Part shown: positions 23,701 through 36,600 of the stretch, in pieces
Layout: each line of letters begins with the position of its first letter
Position numbering within the stretch: position 1 is the stretch's first letter
Notes under the pieces: generated by a model
What the model was told of the DNA's origin: nothing
What the model saw: only the letters and a program-made list of their open reading frames with translations
The model's database searches: none
Assembly (NCBI RefSeq): GCF_012489685.1
Contig: NC_080045.1
Span: forward strand, 67,602,722 to 67,666,721
Origin: Lotus japonicus
Lineage: Eukaryota; Streptophyta; Magnoliopsida; Fabales; Fabaceae
Direction of reading: 5' to 3'
DNA length: 64,000 bases
Made by a program: the position numbers and the translations under genes

Positions 23701-26700
23701 CCAAACTGAGGCATCATGCCATAAGATGAGCCAAAACCATAAGGAGAAGGCATAGGTGTGTTGGAAGACACGTTTGGCTGAGCATTCTGTGCAGGGGAAG
23801 CAGAGTTGCCTCGATGATAGCAGATGCTAGCATCATGACCATACTTATGGCAGATCTGACACTGAACTGAAGATCGATCACCACCGCGTCCACGGTTGTT
23901 GTAACCACCACGTCCACCGCGTCCACGGTTGTTGTAGCCTCCGCGATCGCGATTGTCACCGGAGCGAGAACGATCATCATCGCGATCTTCATATGCACGA
24001 TCCTCTGAATCAGTGCGAGAGGCGTAATGAACCTCAGATGCGACTGATGAAGGCGGAGGAGGCGGCGCTGGCGATGGCGCAGGAAGTGGCGCAGACGGTG
24101 GCGCTTGCGGTGGCGCTGACGGAGGCGCAACTGCCTGAGCAAGGAAAGCAGACGGAGAAGTCGCAGGAGTCTGACGCGAACGCATACGCTCCAAACGTGC
24201 TTCGTGTGCGATGACCATAGCTTCAGCTTGCGAGATCGAGCACGGAAACTCGCGACTACTCACAATAGTCATGAGATGACTATACTCCTCAGGAAGGCCA
24301 TCGAAAATCGCTTCAAGATGCTCACGATACGTAACCGGATCTCCAATCGAGATCAAAGCGTTCACAATGGATTTGATACGCTTCAAATAATCGGAAGAAC
24401 TCTTCGATCCTTTGGTGATGGATCGCAACTCAGATCTGAGTTGTGTGGACTGAGCAAGCGAGTGTGCGTGGAAGAAATCAAGCACTGCTTCCCAAACCTG
24501 CCATGACTGAGTACAATTCACAACAGTAGGAAGAACAGTAGGTGAAAGAGACGATAGAAGCCAAGTGAACAACGCTGAATCCTGTTGTTCCCAGGCTTGA
24601 TACGCAGGATTTTCAACCACATTCTCACGATCCTCATCAGTGAGAAAACGAAGAGGAATCTGCGGTGCTGTGAGAAAACTCTGCAAGCGATGAGTTCTCA
24701 CAATTCCTTCTACGTGTTGCTTCCATGAGAGGAAGTTCGTATCATCAAGCTTCAAGGTGAGCTTGTGAACCAGAGAAGAAGCACTCAACGATGGTTGAGC
24801 CACTGGCACAGGAGCTTCTGGAGCTTCACCAGCCATGGTGAAGAAGAATGTTAGAAATCCTTAGTTAGAACCACACAACACCACAAAACCTTAGGCTTAA
24901 GGCAATGGGTGTGTGTGTTCTTTATTATATATGCACTTGTGCACTTGCTAATCTTGGCAATGTGGGACTTCTTTGAGTTACCACTTCATTATCTCTATTA
25001 CTCCCCCTCAATTGGGACTCCATTTTTTTTTTTGCCTGTGCCTTGCACTCCAGCGGGAACATCAGTGGTCGTCGGACTTGTGCTCCTTCGTCTGAGTCTG
25101 CCTTTCGACTTTCTTTGTCTGGGCTAGTACTCTAGCGGGAGCATCGGAGTTCCTTGGACTTGTGCTCCTTCGTCTGAGTCTGAGGCCTTGGCTTGCGCAA
25201 ATGGGACTGCCATTTTTGCTTTTTTTTTTTTTTTTTTTCTCGGATTTTTACTTTTTTTTTTCGTTTTTTTTTTTTTTTTTTTTTTTTGGAAGCGGAAGTC
25301 ATGGCTTGGATCAGACCAGCTCTGATACCATGTTAGAAATCCTTAGTTAGAACCACACAACACCACAAAACCTTAGGCTTAAGGCAATGGGTGTGTGTGT
25401 TCTTTATTATATATGCACTTGTGCACTTGCTAATCTTGGCAATGTGGGACTTCTTTGAGTTACCACTTCATTATCTCTATTAAAGAAGAGAAACCAGAGA
25501 AAAAAGATCAAGGATCGTTCCCTGCTCTTGATACCATGTTGAAATTCTAACTGAATTGTAAACTGAATTGTATTTCTGAAAAGTTGAGTTACAATGAATA
25601 GCATTTAGCTATTTATAGAATCAGAGAAGCTTGCGTAGCAAGCTGTTACTAAGAGAGAGAGAGAGAGAGAATCAGTTACACAGTAACTGATTCTGTTACA
25701 CCTAATAACTAATTCTGTTACAGATTGACATGTCAGCAATGCCATGTCAGCATGTGACTACATATATCCTAATAATCCTAATATTCCCCCCTCAAACTCA
25801 GGGAGGCTGGACAATAAACTTATCAGCAACAGAGTTTGTCTCTTAGTATCTGAAATCGTTTGAGGGAAAGAACCTTTTTAAAATTCTGCAATCTGATCAT
25901 TGGAAGGAATGTGGGCTACTTGAAGCTTCTTTTGAAATACTTCATCCCTGACAAAGAAGATGTTAAGTTCCGTATGCTTGGTGCAGGCATGTAAAACTGG
26001 ATTATGAGTAATAGTCACTGCTCAATTATCCACAAACTCATGAGTCTATATTAATAATATTTCTCAGCGGTTCCATTTTTACTATATTCTTTATTTCTTC
26101 CATATCTAGAATTGTTTGTCCAAAATAATAACTGATGAGTGATGACAAAAACATAATCTTCATCTGCTAAATCATATGCATTGGTTATACTTATTATTTT
26201 CCACATTAAGTCTTTTCTTCTGAATACAGGTTGGAGCGCAAGACTGTGAAGAGAAGAAGGGTTTTTGCAACCTTAAAGGTTTTAGGAACAGTACTTGAGC
26301 AACTGAGTGAAGAAATTCCTGATGAGGTTGGATTCTTCACACTTATTGGGATACATGTTACAGTTCACTCATTTCTGTCATAGCTCTGGTGATCAGTTAT
26401 AGTTGTTAGCCTAAGTCAGTTTGTCTGTTAGTTGTCTGTTATGTCAGCATTGGTCATGCACTCTAGTGGTGGAGGAGGTGGTGGGTGATTGTCTTAGGGC
26501 TGAGAGTTGCCTAAGACTTTTGAATCACGTTATTATCCATCAATTATTCAGAATTCTTCCTTTTTCGAGAGTTCCATGTTTTTTTTAGTATTGGTCTATT
26601 TTCTGTCCGTTTTTGGCTTCATGAGTGGTAAGGTAGACTGATTATAAAATTAGAGGGGATGGGCATGTGTGGTTGAACTTGGAAGTATGCTTTGTGTTCA

Positions 26701-27585
26701 GTCTGCCATATGTCTCTTGCAGTCAGAATGTAATAGTTTGTCAACTTTAGCACCTCTTCAACTATTTTTTTAACTTTCTGTTGCAGCTTAAGCGGGTTAT
26801 GGAATCTGATTCTGCATCGACAGAAGATTTGATTGCCTACAACATCATTCCTCTAGATGCTCCTTCAACAAATGCTATTGTTTCTTTCCCTGAGGTTTTT
26901 GAGTTTCTTTGTCCAAGATCCCAAATTTTGACTATATTTTTGTCTAATAATTACATGATTTTTTTTTGTTAGGTGCAAGCAGCAGTTTCAGCTTTGAAGT
27001 ATTTCATTGGCTTGCCAGAATTGCCCGGAGGCTATTTCATTTCTTCTACAAGGGATGCTAACATGCTCGACTTTCTGCAGTATACTTTTGGATTTCAGGT
27101 CTGTATTCAGGATTTTCCTGTGGTTTTTCTTATTGTTCGTATTTATTTTGTTCTTGAACTAAGTTTTCTTTATCTCTGGTATGCAATGGCCAATTTGGTA
27201 TATTTTTGTGTCAGTTGGCTAGTCTTAGAGTTGACTGGGTATTTGTTTTTGCAATTTTTTGCTAAACTTGTATTGTCCTTTTGCATAGGCCTCCATTTTT
27301 GCTATCATTGATGTGATATTCCCATTTGCGTTGATTTAAATGTTCAAAACGTAGGAGTAAAAAAAATTCGAAATATAAGTGGAAATATAGAAACTGTACA
27401 TGAAGTGTCGACATGAATATATGTTCGCATCTTGCTTATTAGTATATATAGTGCTTGTGTACAGTAAGATTCTAGTCATGCATGTGTAGTATCAGTATCC
27501 TAGCTATAGAACCAATGCAGTTAGAGTTAGTCAAGTTTGTTCGAGTGGCTGTTACTCTTGTAACTTAAACCATTACCACAGCTAT

Positions 27586-27623
<38 letters not shown>

Positions 27624-30600
27624 ATTGTACTTGCTCATTCATAAGTGAAGATATATACTCGCATACTTTATTTTCATATCATCACAATATTACTCATTGT
27701 GAACACAAACTGAATTATTTGGTGGCACAATGGGGTTGTAAAGTACTGAATTTATTCTTTCGCCCAATTGTGATTCTCTGTTGCCTTCATGATTTTTATT
27801 CTTTCCCCTAATTGTTTGGAGCAAACAATTTTGTTTTGTTATGCCTCATCTGATCTTGTTTTATGATTGGGAGCTGTTTGATGCTTTGAAATTCTTGTAA
27901 ACTCGATATTTCTCTTGCATATAATGATAATTATTTGTTGCTGACAGAAAGATAATGTAGCTAATCAGCGTGAACACATAATTCACCTGCTTGCAAATGA
28001 GCAATCTCGGCTTGGAATTCCAGATGAAAATGAACCTGTATGTCTTTCATTCTTTTATGTTTGAGCCTTGAGGTCCTTTTGTGTTATTGCATCGAAACTT
28101 GATCAAATCGTCCTCCCTCCTTAGCTAGAAGTTAACATAACACTTGAACGAAATCAAAATATTCTGAATATTTATTCTGAGTAATCTTATTCCAGCACGA
28201 TTTACAACATTTAGATATTAGACTAATGTTTTTTACATTCGATAAATACTAGCCTAGAAAGATCCGTCATTATAAAGGAAATTAAGAAAACTGAATCTGT
28301 ATGACATGATTAAAACTCGGGAAATAATGGAAACTAGTTATGAGCAGTGTTGTTAATCGCGGATCGCGGAAAATAGTGTAAAGGAAAAAGTCCGCTATGC
28401 CAAGCCCTTAGAGTGGAAAATAGCGGCAAATTGCGGATAGTGGTGATCCCTTAGAGCGCTACGCTATAGTGCCACTGTCGGCCATTTGACAACACTGGTT
28501 ATTAGCTACGTTGTATGAATATAAGTTCGATACACACATATTTTAGTAATACATATAACATAAAAATTTATCACATACCAGTTCTTATTCCAAGTTCCAA
28601 CTTGAATGAGAGTGAAAATATTCTGAGCATTACTATTGGGCATGTGTGGAAAATCCATGTAAGTACCCGTAAGGATGGTTGACTAGATGGTGGACAGACC
28701 AATAGTTAAAGATAGAGTGAAACCAAGGAAAACTATATGTCAAACCATTAAAATATATATCTCTAAATTTAATTCATCAGAGGACAGTATGGTGTTGATC
28801 AATGATCAAATGCATTATTCTTTAAAATTAGTAGCTCCCTCTCATTGCGCTAGTACAAGGTATTGTTTATGTACTACCTTTGTACATAGCACTTACCAGG
28901 AGAAAGAGCTGTGTGATGTCTGCAAATCTGCATGCCATAGTTGTATTATGGTTCTCATTTCCATGGAACTATTATTTTTTGCCTGTGGACTCTATTTAGA
29001 CCTTTTCATGATAAAGATGCTTAATAACATGTGATAGAGTTTTCCTATTCCTAGACTCTTAAAAGGAAAATATTGCTAGATAGCAAATGTAGGGGTGATA
29101 GAGTTTTCCTATTCCTAGACACTTAAATATTGTTAGATAGCAAATGTAGGGATGAACAAGTATATGATTGTTCAGCTCCAACCAAAGACAACTACATAAC
29201 ATGCACTCTTACCTGGTAGAACTTCACTGAGAAAAAATAATGCCAAACTAAATATTTCTGATGCATAAGCCCTTAAATGAATAAAGTTGGGGTGCTTTTC
29301 CTTTCAGTTGCTGAGTTCCACTGATGAAATGGAAGAGTTTGAACTTTAGACTTCCTAATATTTCTACAGAGATAAATTTTCCCGTGTCAAAAAATAGACA
29401 TGGGAATTTGTACGCGTCAATAAATAGACATGGAAATTTGTATGCGTCAATAAATAGATATGGAAATTTGCAAAGTGAGTTACAGGAATACACACCATAA
29501 GGATTAGTAATCCTGCACCTATTTTGTCATCCAACTTTTGACATCTATTTATTTATTTTTGTCCTGTTATGTATATCTTGTTTCCAGAAATTGGATGAAG
29601 CTGCTGTGCAGAAAGTATTCCTCAAGTCACTTGAGAATTACATAAAATGGCGTGAATACTTATGCGTTCAGCCTGTTTGGAGCAGGTGCTGATGCAATCC
29701 ATGTTTTGTTTCAAAACTAATTGAATTTTGCTGATCTAGGAATACTAACGTTGAAGGTTCTATTATATTTCGGTGCAGTTTGGAGGCTGTTAGTAAAGAG
29801 AAGAAATTGCTGTATGTTTCTCTATACTACCTAATATGGGGTGAATCCTCAAATATCAGGTTTCTACCAGAATGCTTGTGCTACATATTTCATCACGTAA
29901 GTTAATTGAACAGTCTTAGTCATAGTTCTTTTCTATTAGTTCTGTAATTTTTTTAGTTTTAATTAGTAATGTTGCCTTCACTTAGATTTTATTTTTGTCA
30001 GTTTAGTTGTATTCATTAAACTGCTCCAGTATTTGAATGCAATATTGGTCTCGGCTTATTGTGCCTCACTGTCTGCGGGAAGTTGGGCAGTGCAGCTATA
30101 AACGTCAATGGATCTTCTTAGGAACCATACATAGTATTGGTCAAGACTCAAGAAAGCTAAAAAGGATAGCATAGGGCAAATATTATGATTTTAAATTTAG
30201 TGTTTTATGATGTGATGCAAAATACCGACCTGATAGTTTTATCTTTGAACTCTAAATTTAATTACTTTCATTTTTTTCTTTTTATGTTGAATTTTCATCT
30301 TTCTTTCCAAATCCTTGTTATTTATACGCAATTGTGCGTTGTGAATACGATACACAGATGGCGAGAGAGATGGATGAGATCCTAAGGCAACAGGTTGCAC
30401 AGACAGCTAATAGTTGCACATCAGAGAACGGTGTCTCATTTCTTGATCATGTTATTCTTCCGTTGTATGAAGTTGTTGCTGCAGTAAGTTTTTCGATGTT
30501 TGATGAAAATCTTAGTAACCCTTGCATGTCTAAAAAGGAAATAAGGTCTGTACATTAACACTATATAATGACCATGACTTAAGGTTGTGGGCTGTGTTTA

Positions 30601-33600
30601 TTTGTTAAACAAGGAAATCTTATATGTTTTCAGCAAAATTGTCTAATAACTCCAAGAAGTTTATAGAGTAATTGGAATTTCATGCTCAATCTTACGAGCT
30701 CTCTGTTTTTTTTTTCAGTAAAAAGAGAAAACGGACTGGGAAACTTGTTTGCTTGGATAATGAATGAATGAGTTTTAAATGAAAATATGTCTTAGGAATT
30801 AGGAATGAGGAAGTTTTAGACACCGGAAACATTGTAATTATAAATTTATAAACTTCAAACTATTCAATGTTTTTAGCTTTTTCTACGTTTACTCCCGCTT
30901 TGAAATCTTCCCATTTTTTTCCTAAACATTTTGTTTAGAAGGATGCCATGGCCTCTCTCAGATGTACTTTAACAAGGTTTAAACACCACAAGCCCTCATA
31001 TGGGGGAATCTTTCAGAGAGTCTGACAAGATATGTTGGTTTGGTGCATTAATGGGCAAGAAATGTACTGTCGTTGCGTGGGTCAGCAATTGGGTGAGAAA
31101 AAACATAACAATTTATTTTGGTAATTGGAGTAGAAGACAACCTGTTATTTCAACTTATCGTTTTTGGATAAATTCTTCTCAGTTTTGCTCCAAAAACACA
31201 TGGAACAATAAATTGGTTCTCTAAAGATTTCAGTTGTCAATTTGATTTCTCAATGCTCAAAATTGACATCAAGTTTCTCTGCTGTACACTACGAAGGACC
31301 AAATTGATGTACAGAATCTTTGACATCAATTTGGTCCGCAATTTGATTTTTTTGTACACTACGAAGGACCAAATTGATGTCCAGAATCTTTGGAAGACCA
31401 ACTGGATGTCGTGTGTATCTGTTGATGGACCAATTTGGGCATTTTCCTTTTTTGTTTTCAGACCATAGTTTAATAATTTTAGCTTTGCAGTTCCTCTTGT
31501 CTAAATGCCAAAATGCATTTTTATTGGAACTTTGGTTTATTATTATGGACTTATGGTTTAATGTTGAGAATGTAAACAAGGTAGATAAGATACAAAATCT
31601 GAGAGTGAATATAATACTGTATTCTCTTAATGATTTAGCACTACAGTTTTTGTACTTATAGACTTGGGTAGCTTCAGGTAGAAGCTTACACCCTGTAACC
31701 GCCTACTAACTAATTCAACAATTGAATTGTAACAGCATAACAAAACAAGATTAACAATTCCTAATAGAAAGCAAACTGCAGCTACTAAACTAACACCAGC
31801 AGGTATTGCATTTAAAAAATTCATCGCATATTTACATGGATTTTCAGGAAGCTGCAAACAATGATAACGGGAAGGCACCTCATTCTTCCTGGAGAAATTA
31901 TGATGATTTTAACGAGTATTTCTGGTAAGCATTCTCTGATGATCATCTCTTAATATTTCAGTCTTTTCTTATTCGGGAGTCTGACTTCCCATTTATTTTA
32001 GGTCACTTCATTGCTTTGACCTTAGTTGGCCATGGCGTAGAAGTTCTTCATTTTTTCAAAAGCCACAACCCAGATCAAAGGTTTGTCTCATTTCTAATTG
32101 TTGAATATCTGACTTACTGATTTTAGGCCTTAATTTAAGGCACTATGTCCAGCACTATTTTAGAGTTAGGTGTGTTACCTAAATTAAATACTAATCTCTG
32201 AAGTGTGTCTCCCACTAATTTAGGAGTTTGTTGTATATATATTCTGCACTTACAGATTCAATAACAACACAAGTTCAGATTTTTTCCCTCTAACTGGAAT
32301 TTTGTTTGACTCCCTTCTATGACATCCTTCATTTTCTTTTTATTCATTTCGTTTCTTGGATACTTTGTATATATGTGATCCATCATAGTGATGTTAGAAG
32401 ACAGGCAGTTTAATACATGCTACATAGATGATAGAACTGGTGAATTAAGAGTATAATTGATGCCTACTCTTATTCTTATTTTCAATGGATGTCTGCTAGT
32501 AGTGCTCAGCACTGTAATGTTAACTAGATATAAGAAATTAGTGAAGGCCTGTGATACTGATGGAACTTAATATCATATCGGTTTCTTGATAAACTGATAA
32601 GTATCAGTTCGTTTGTTTGTTTTTTATGTCCTTGGCTATCTATCTAATCTATTCTGTACAATGCAGAAAATGCTTATAACTGGTGGAAGTAAGCATCAGG
32701 GAAAAACATCTTTTGTGGAGCATCGGACTTTTTTCCATCTCTATCATAGCTTCCACCGACTGTGGATATTTCTTATCATGATGTTCCAGGTTTATACCTG
32801 CATTTACTTCTATGTAGTCATCATCTTTTAACAAAGGATTCCCATTTAAAGCATTCTTGGAACACTGAGTTTTTGTTTGTCCTTCACTCTTCTATTTATG
32901 TATTCTTCTTTGGTATTTTATTTCTTTGTTCTTACTGTACTTATTTTTCAATCATAATGTTCACCTTTTACTAACTTTTCAGGGTCTAGCAATTATTGCT
33001 TTCAATGATGAAAATTTTAATGCCAAGACCTTGAGAGAGCTTCTTAGTCTTGGACCGACATTTGTTGTGATGAAATTTTTGGAGAGTATGTATTTCTTTT
33101 ATCATAGCTTCATAATAGGTTTCTAGGTTGAATGTATAGTATTTGTTTACATATTTTTATTTCTTTTATAGGTGTCTTGGACATTTTCATGATGTATGGT
33201 GCATATTCAACAACGAGGAGCTTAGCTGTCTCCCGAATTTTTCTACGATTTCTTTGGTTTAGCCTTACTTCAGTTTTCATAACTTTTCTTTACATGTATG
33301 TATGCCTCATTAATGATGATTTTATTCTTATATTCTCTGCTTTGTTTTCTTTTGTCAATATTTTTTTTCCTGTTAAATGAGTTTACATTTGTAACTGTTT
33401 GTGCTTGACTGCAGAAAAGCACTCCAAGAAGAGAGTAAAAGAAATTCAAATTCAGTAGTTTTCAGATTATATGTGATTATCATAGGTATTTACGCGGGTG
33501 TCCAAGTTTTCATTAGTTTCCTCATGCGGATTCCTGCATGTCATCGTCTCACAAATCAATGTGATCATTGGCCTTTCATTCGTTTTGTGAAGTGGATGCG

Positions 33601-36600
33601 CCAGGTTTTTATGTCTTGAGTTGCCTTACTTTTTTATTATTATATTCAGCCATCTTATTATGTTTGTTCAATAGCTTGCAGAGTTATGTTTGCTTTTTGG
33701 TTTTATAATTAGCTTTTTTTCTTCTGTTGACTGATTAAGGAACGGCATTATGTTGGACGGGGCATGTATGAAAGGAGTTCTGATTTCATAAAGTATGCTC
33801 TAGATATCCCCTTTTTTTACATATAATACATTCTTGAAAAGAGTAGGAGTAGCCCTTCATGTTTTAAATAACTTACTAAAGACATATAAATGGTGTGTTC
33901 TGTAATTAATTTGACGAGCAAAAGGAAGCTGTGCATTCATTGTTCATATTTTAGTTTGATATCTTGCTCCTTTTCTCAGGTATATGCTGTTTTGGCTTGT
34001 TGTTTTGAGTGGAAAATTTTCGTTTGCTTACTTTCTTCTGGTAAGTGATACATTGTTGCTGCGCCCCCCTTGGGTTTATAGATACACATTTGGAATTAGA
34101 TGTCCATTTGTTCGTGTGTGTATGGGTAATGATACATACACATACTGGTATGCTCTATGGTTATATGCGAATGTATCTGAAGGTCTTATTGTTGTGATTC
34201 GTAGATCAAGCCACTGGTGGACCCCACGCGGGATATTGTAAAAGAGGATAATATTATTTACTCTTGGCATGATTTGGTATCTAAAAGTAAGCACTGATTG
34301 GTTAATTTTATTATTATGTTTATTGTTTACTGTTTGGTACTATTGGTTATTAAAATGCATTTATTCTTGTAGATAATCATAATGCGTTGACTGTTGTTAG
34401 TGTTTGGGCTCCAGTGTTTGCTGTAAGTAAATTTCCACCCCATTTTTACTTAAATTCCATTTAACCTCATAACTTAGTCACACGGATGAAATATGATTGT
34501 ATAATGTCAATCAAGAGGGTAATGTCTTATTCTGTGCTCTAGTAGAGGTTCTTGAAGTTTGGTGTGAACTGGAGGGGATGTAAATTAAATATTTCTGCAT
34601 AGTGATGCTTATTGATATTGTATGCTTGGATTTGTCTTGATTGATTTAGAGATACACTCTCAGAATTGAATTTAATAGTGATAAGGCTTGTCAGGTTTGA
34701 ATTTAACTCATACCTAAATTCATGGGAGAATGAGATAAACCATGCCAAGATTCAACAATATTAACACACACACTATTATATATATATCATATGCATCAAT
34801 CTTGTTACATGTGGATGTTACTCTAGGACTCCGAAGACCTGGTGAAAATGTTTGCTATGTAATCATTAGAATTCACAAAAGATTTGTTGGTGAATATTAG
34901 AGAATAACAAGTGGTGACTCAAAGAAGTCCCACATTGTGTAGATTAGCAAGTGAACAATAGTATATAGCATAAAGGGCACACACACCTATTGCCTTAAGT
35001 GGCCTTAAGGTTTTGTGGTGTGTGGCTGTAACTTAAATTCTAACAGTGTATATTTCATGATTCTGAAGTACTATCTTTTTATACTAGGCTTCCTAGTCAT
35101 TCTCTAAAGTGTAATAATGAAATTACAATTAAGGAAGTCTGATCCTAATCAATCTATTTACAGTAACAGTTTGGTAAACAGAATAATATCAACATATTGC
35201 ATATATCTTAACGTCTTCCATATTTTGGTATTTGTGTTTCAGCTGCCATTTTCAATTTGCTAATTCTCATTCTTTCAGATTTATCTCCTAGATATTTATA
35301 TCTTTTATACACTTGTTTCGGCGGTCTGCGGGTTTTTGCTTGGGGCAAGAGATCGTCTGGGAGAGGTATGCAGTCTATTTTCCTTATAGTGGCCAAGTTA
35401 AAATCCTTTTGTTGAAAACTCAGAACTCTGTAAATCTAATTCTCATTCATTTCAAGGTTGTGATACAATGAACACAGTATTTATAGAAGGATATGAAGCT
35501 TGATGAACAAGCTAACAGTTCTAACAAACTCTAACAACTAACTCTAAATTCTGTTATGCCAGCTAAGCTTGACAGCTAAGCAAGCATAACTAACACACTA
35601 ACTCAGCTACAAACAGTAGCTTTACTTAACACAAGTAGTATACTCTAATACCTTTTGACAACATGTTCTGTTGTTATTAATATTTTTTACCGGTCGCTAG
35701 GTCTGTCCTTCTGTACATGTTTTAATATGGAGTATGTTTGTAAATTTTTTTTCTTTGCTGTATCTGTTCTTCAGATCAGGTCATTGGATGCACTGCACAA
35801 ACTTTTTGAGGAGTTTCCTGGAGCGTTTATGGACACTCTTCATGTTCCTCTACCCAACAGGTTTTGCTTGTGAAATGTGCTTTTCGTTGTTTTACATGTG
35901 TTTTTTCGTTCTATCGTTGGAAGATAACTGTCTGTGTATGTTTTATCACTATCATAGCAGTATAGAATATATCCTGTGTTCTGTTAGTTTGTCCCAATGC
36001 AGTTTGATGTCGTTCATTTAATTTGATATAGTCTATATCAATATTTTTTTTTCAGGAGCTCCCACCAGTCATCTGTTCAGGTAAGCTTTTTGCTTTGGAG
36101 ACTGGAATCAAAATTAGTTAAATGGCTATGATTTTTATCTGGCTACCTGTATACTAGCTCATGAATAAACAACAAGTTCATTCATATTAATGGGAAGCTT
36201 ATAGAACACTGGTCCAATGTTGACTGAATCTATTTTAAGTTTAGGAAACGTTGCTTATTCAATTACTCCTAATCTGAAGGTTGTGGAGAAGAACAAGGTT
36301 GATGCTGCTCGATTCTCCCCGTTTTGGAATGAGATCATGAGAAATCTCAGGGAGGAAGACTATATAACTAACTTGTTAGTGATGGAAGCTGCTATATATT
36401 TTTTAAGCCTTTATTTTTCTTTTTCTCTGCTTCTTATCTGATAATCGGATGTTTTTTTTTTACTTTCCTGCAGTGAGATGGAGTTGCTTTTAATGCCAAG
36501 AAACTCTGGGGATCTTCCCTTGGTTCAGTGGCCACTTTTTCTACTTGCAAGCAAGGTAGTTCAGATATACCTTAGTTGTCAAATTGTAAATTAGGTCATT

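Larger units (their letters stand above)
19929..25774 (-). mobile_element. Full-length Ty1/copia retrotransposon in intron 3 of the CALS9-like gene
   Basis: Two LTRs (19929-20164 and 25538-25774) begin TGTTGAAATTC and end CCTAATA. A perfect 5-bp duplication ATCCT flanks them (19924-19928, 25775-25779). By eye the LTRs differ only by a 1-bp indel and one extra GA unit in a short (GA)n tract, so insertion was recent. The minus-strand primer-binding site TGGTATCAAGAGC abuts the right LTR (25525-25537). A reversed polypurine tract, CACCCCCTCAAACT, follows the left LTR. One intact polyprotein ORF fills the interior. A TRIM element is nested in the leader. Confidence 0.95.

Noticed and set aside
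23714..24142. 142-codon arginine-rich minus-strand ORF
   Set aside because: Alternative frame of the RG-rich and proline-rich Gag linker of the copia element.
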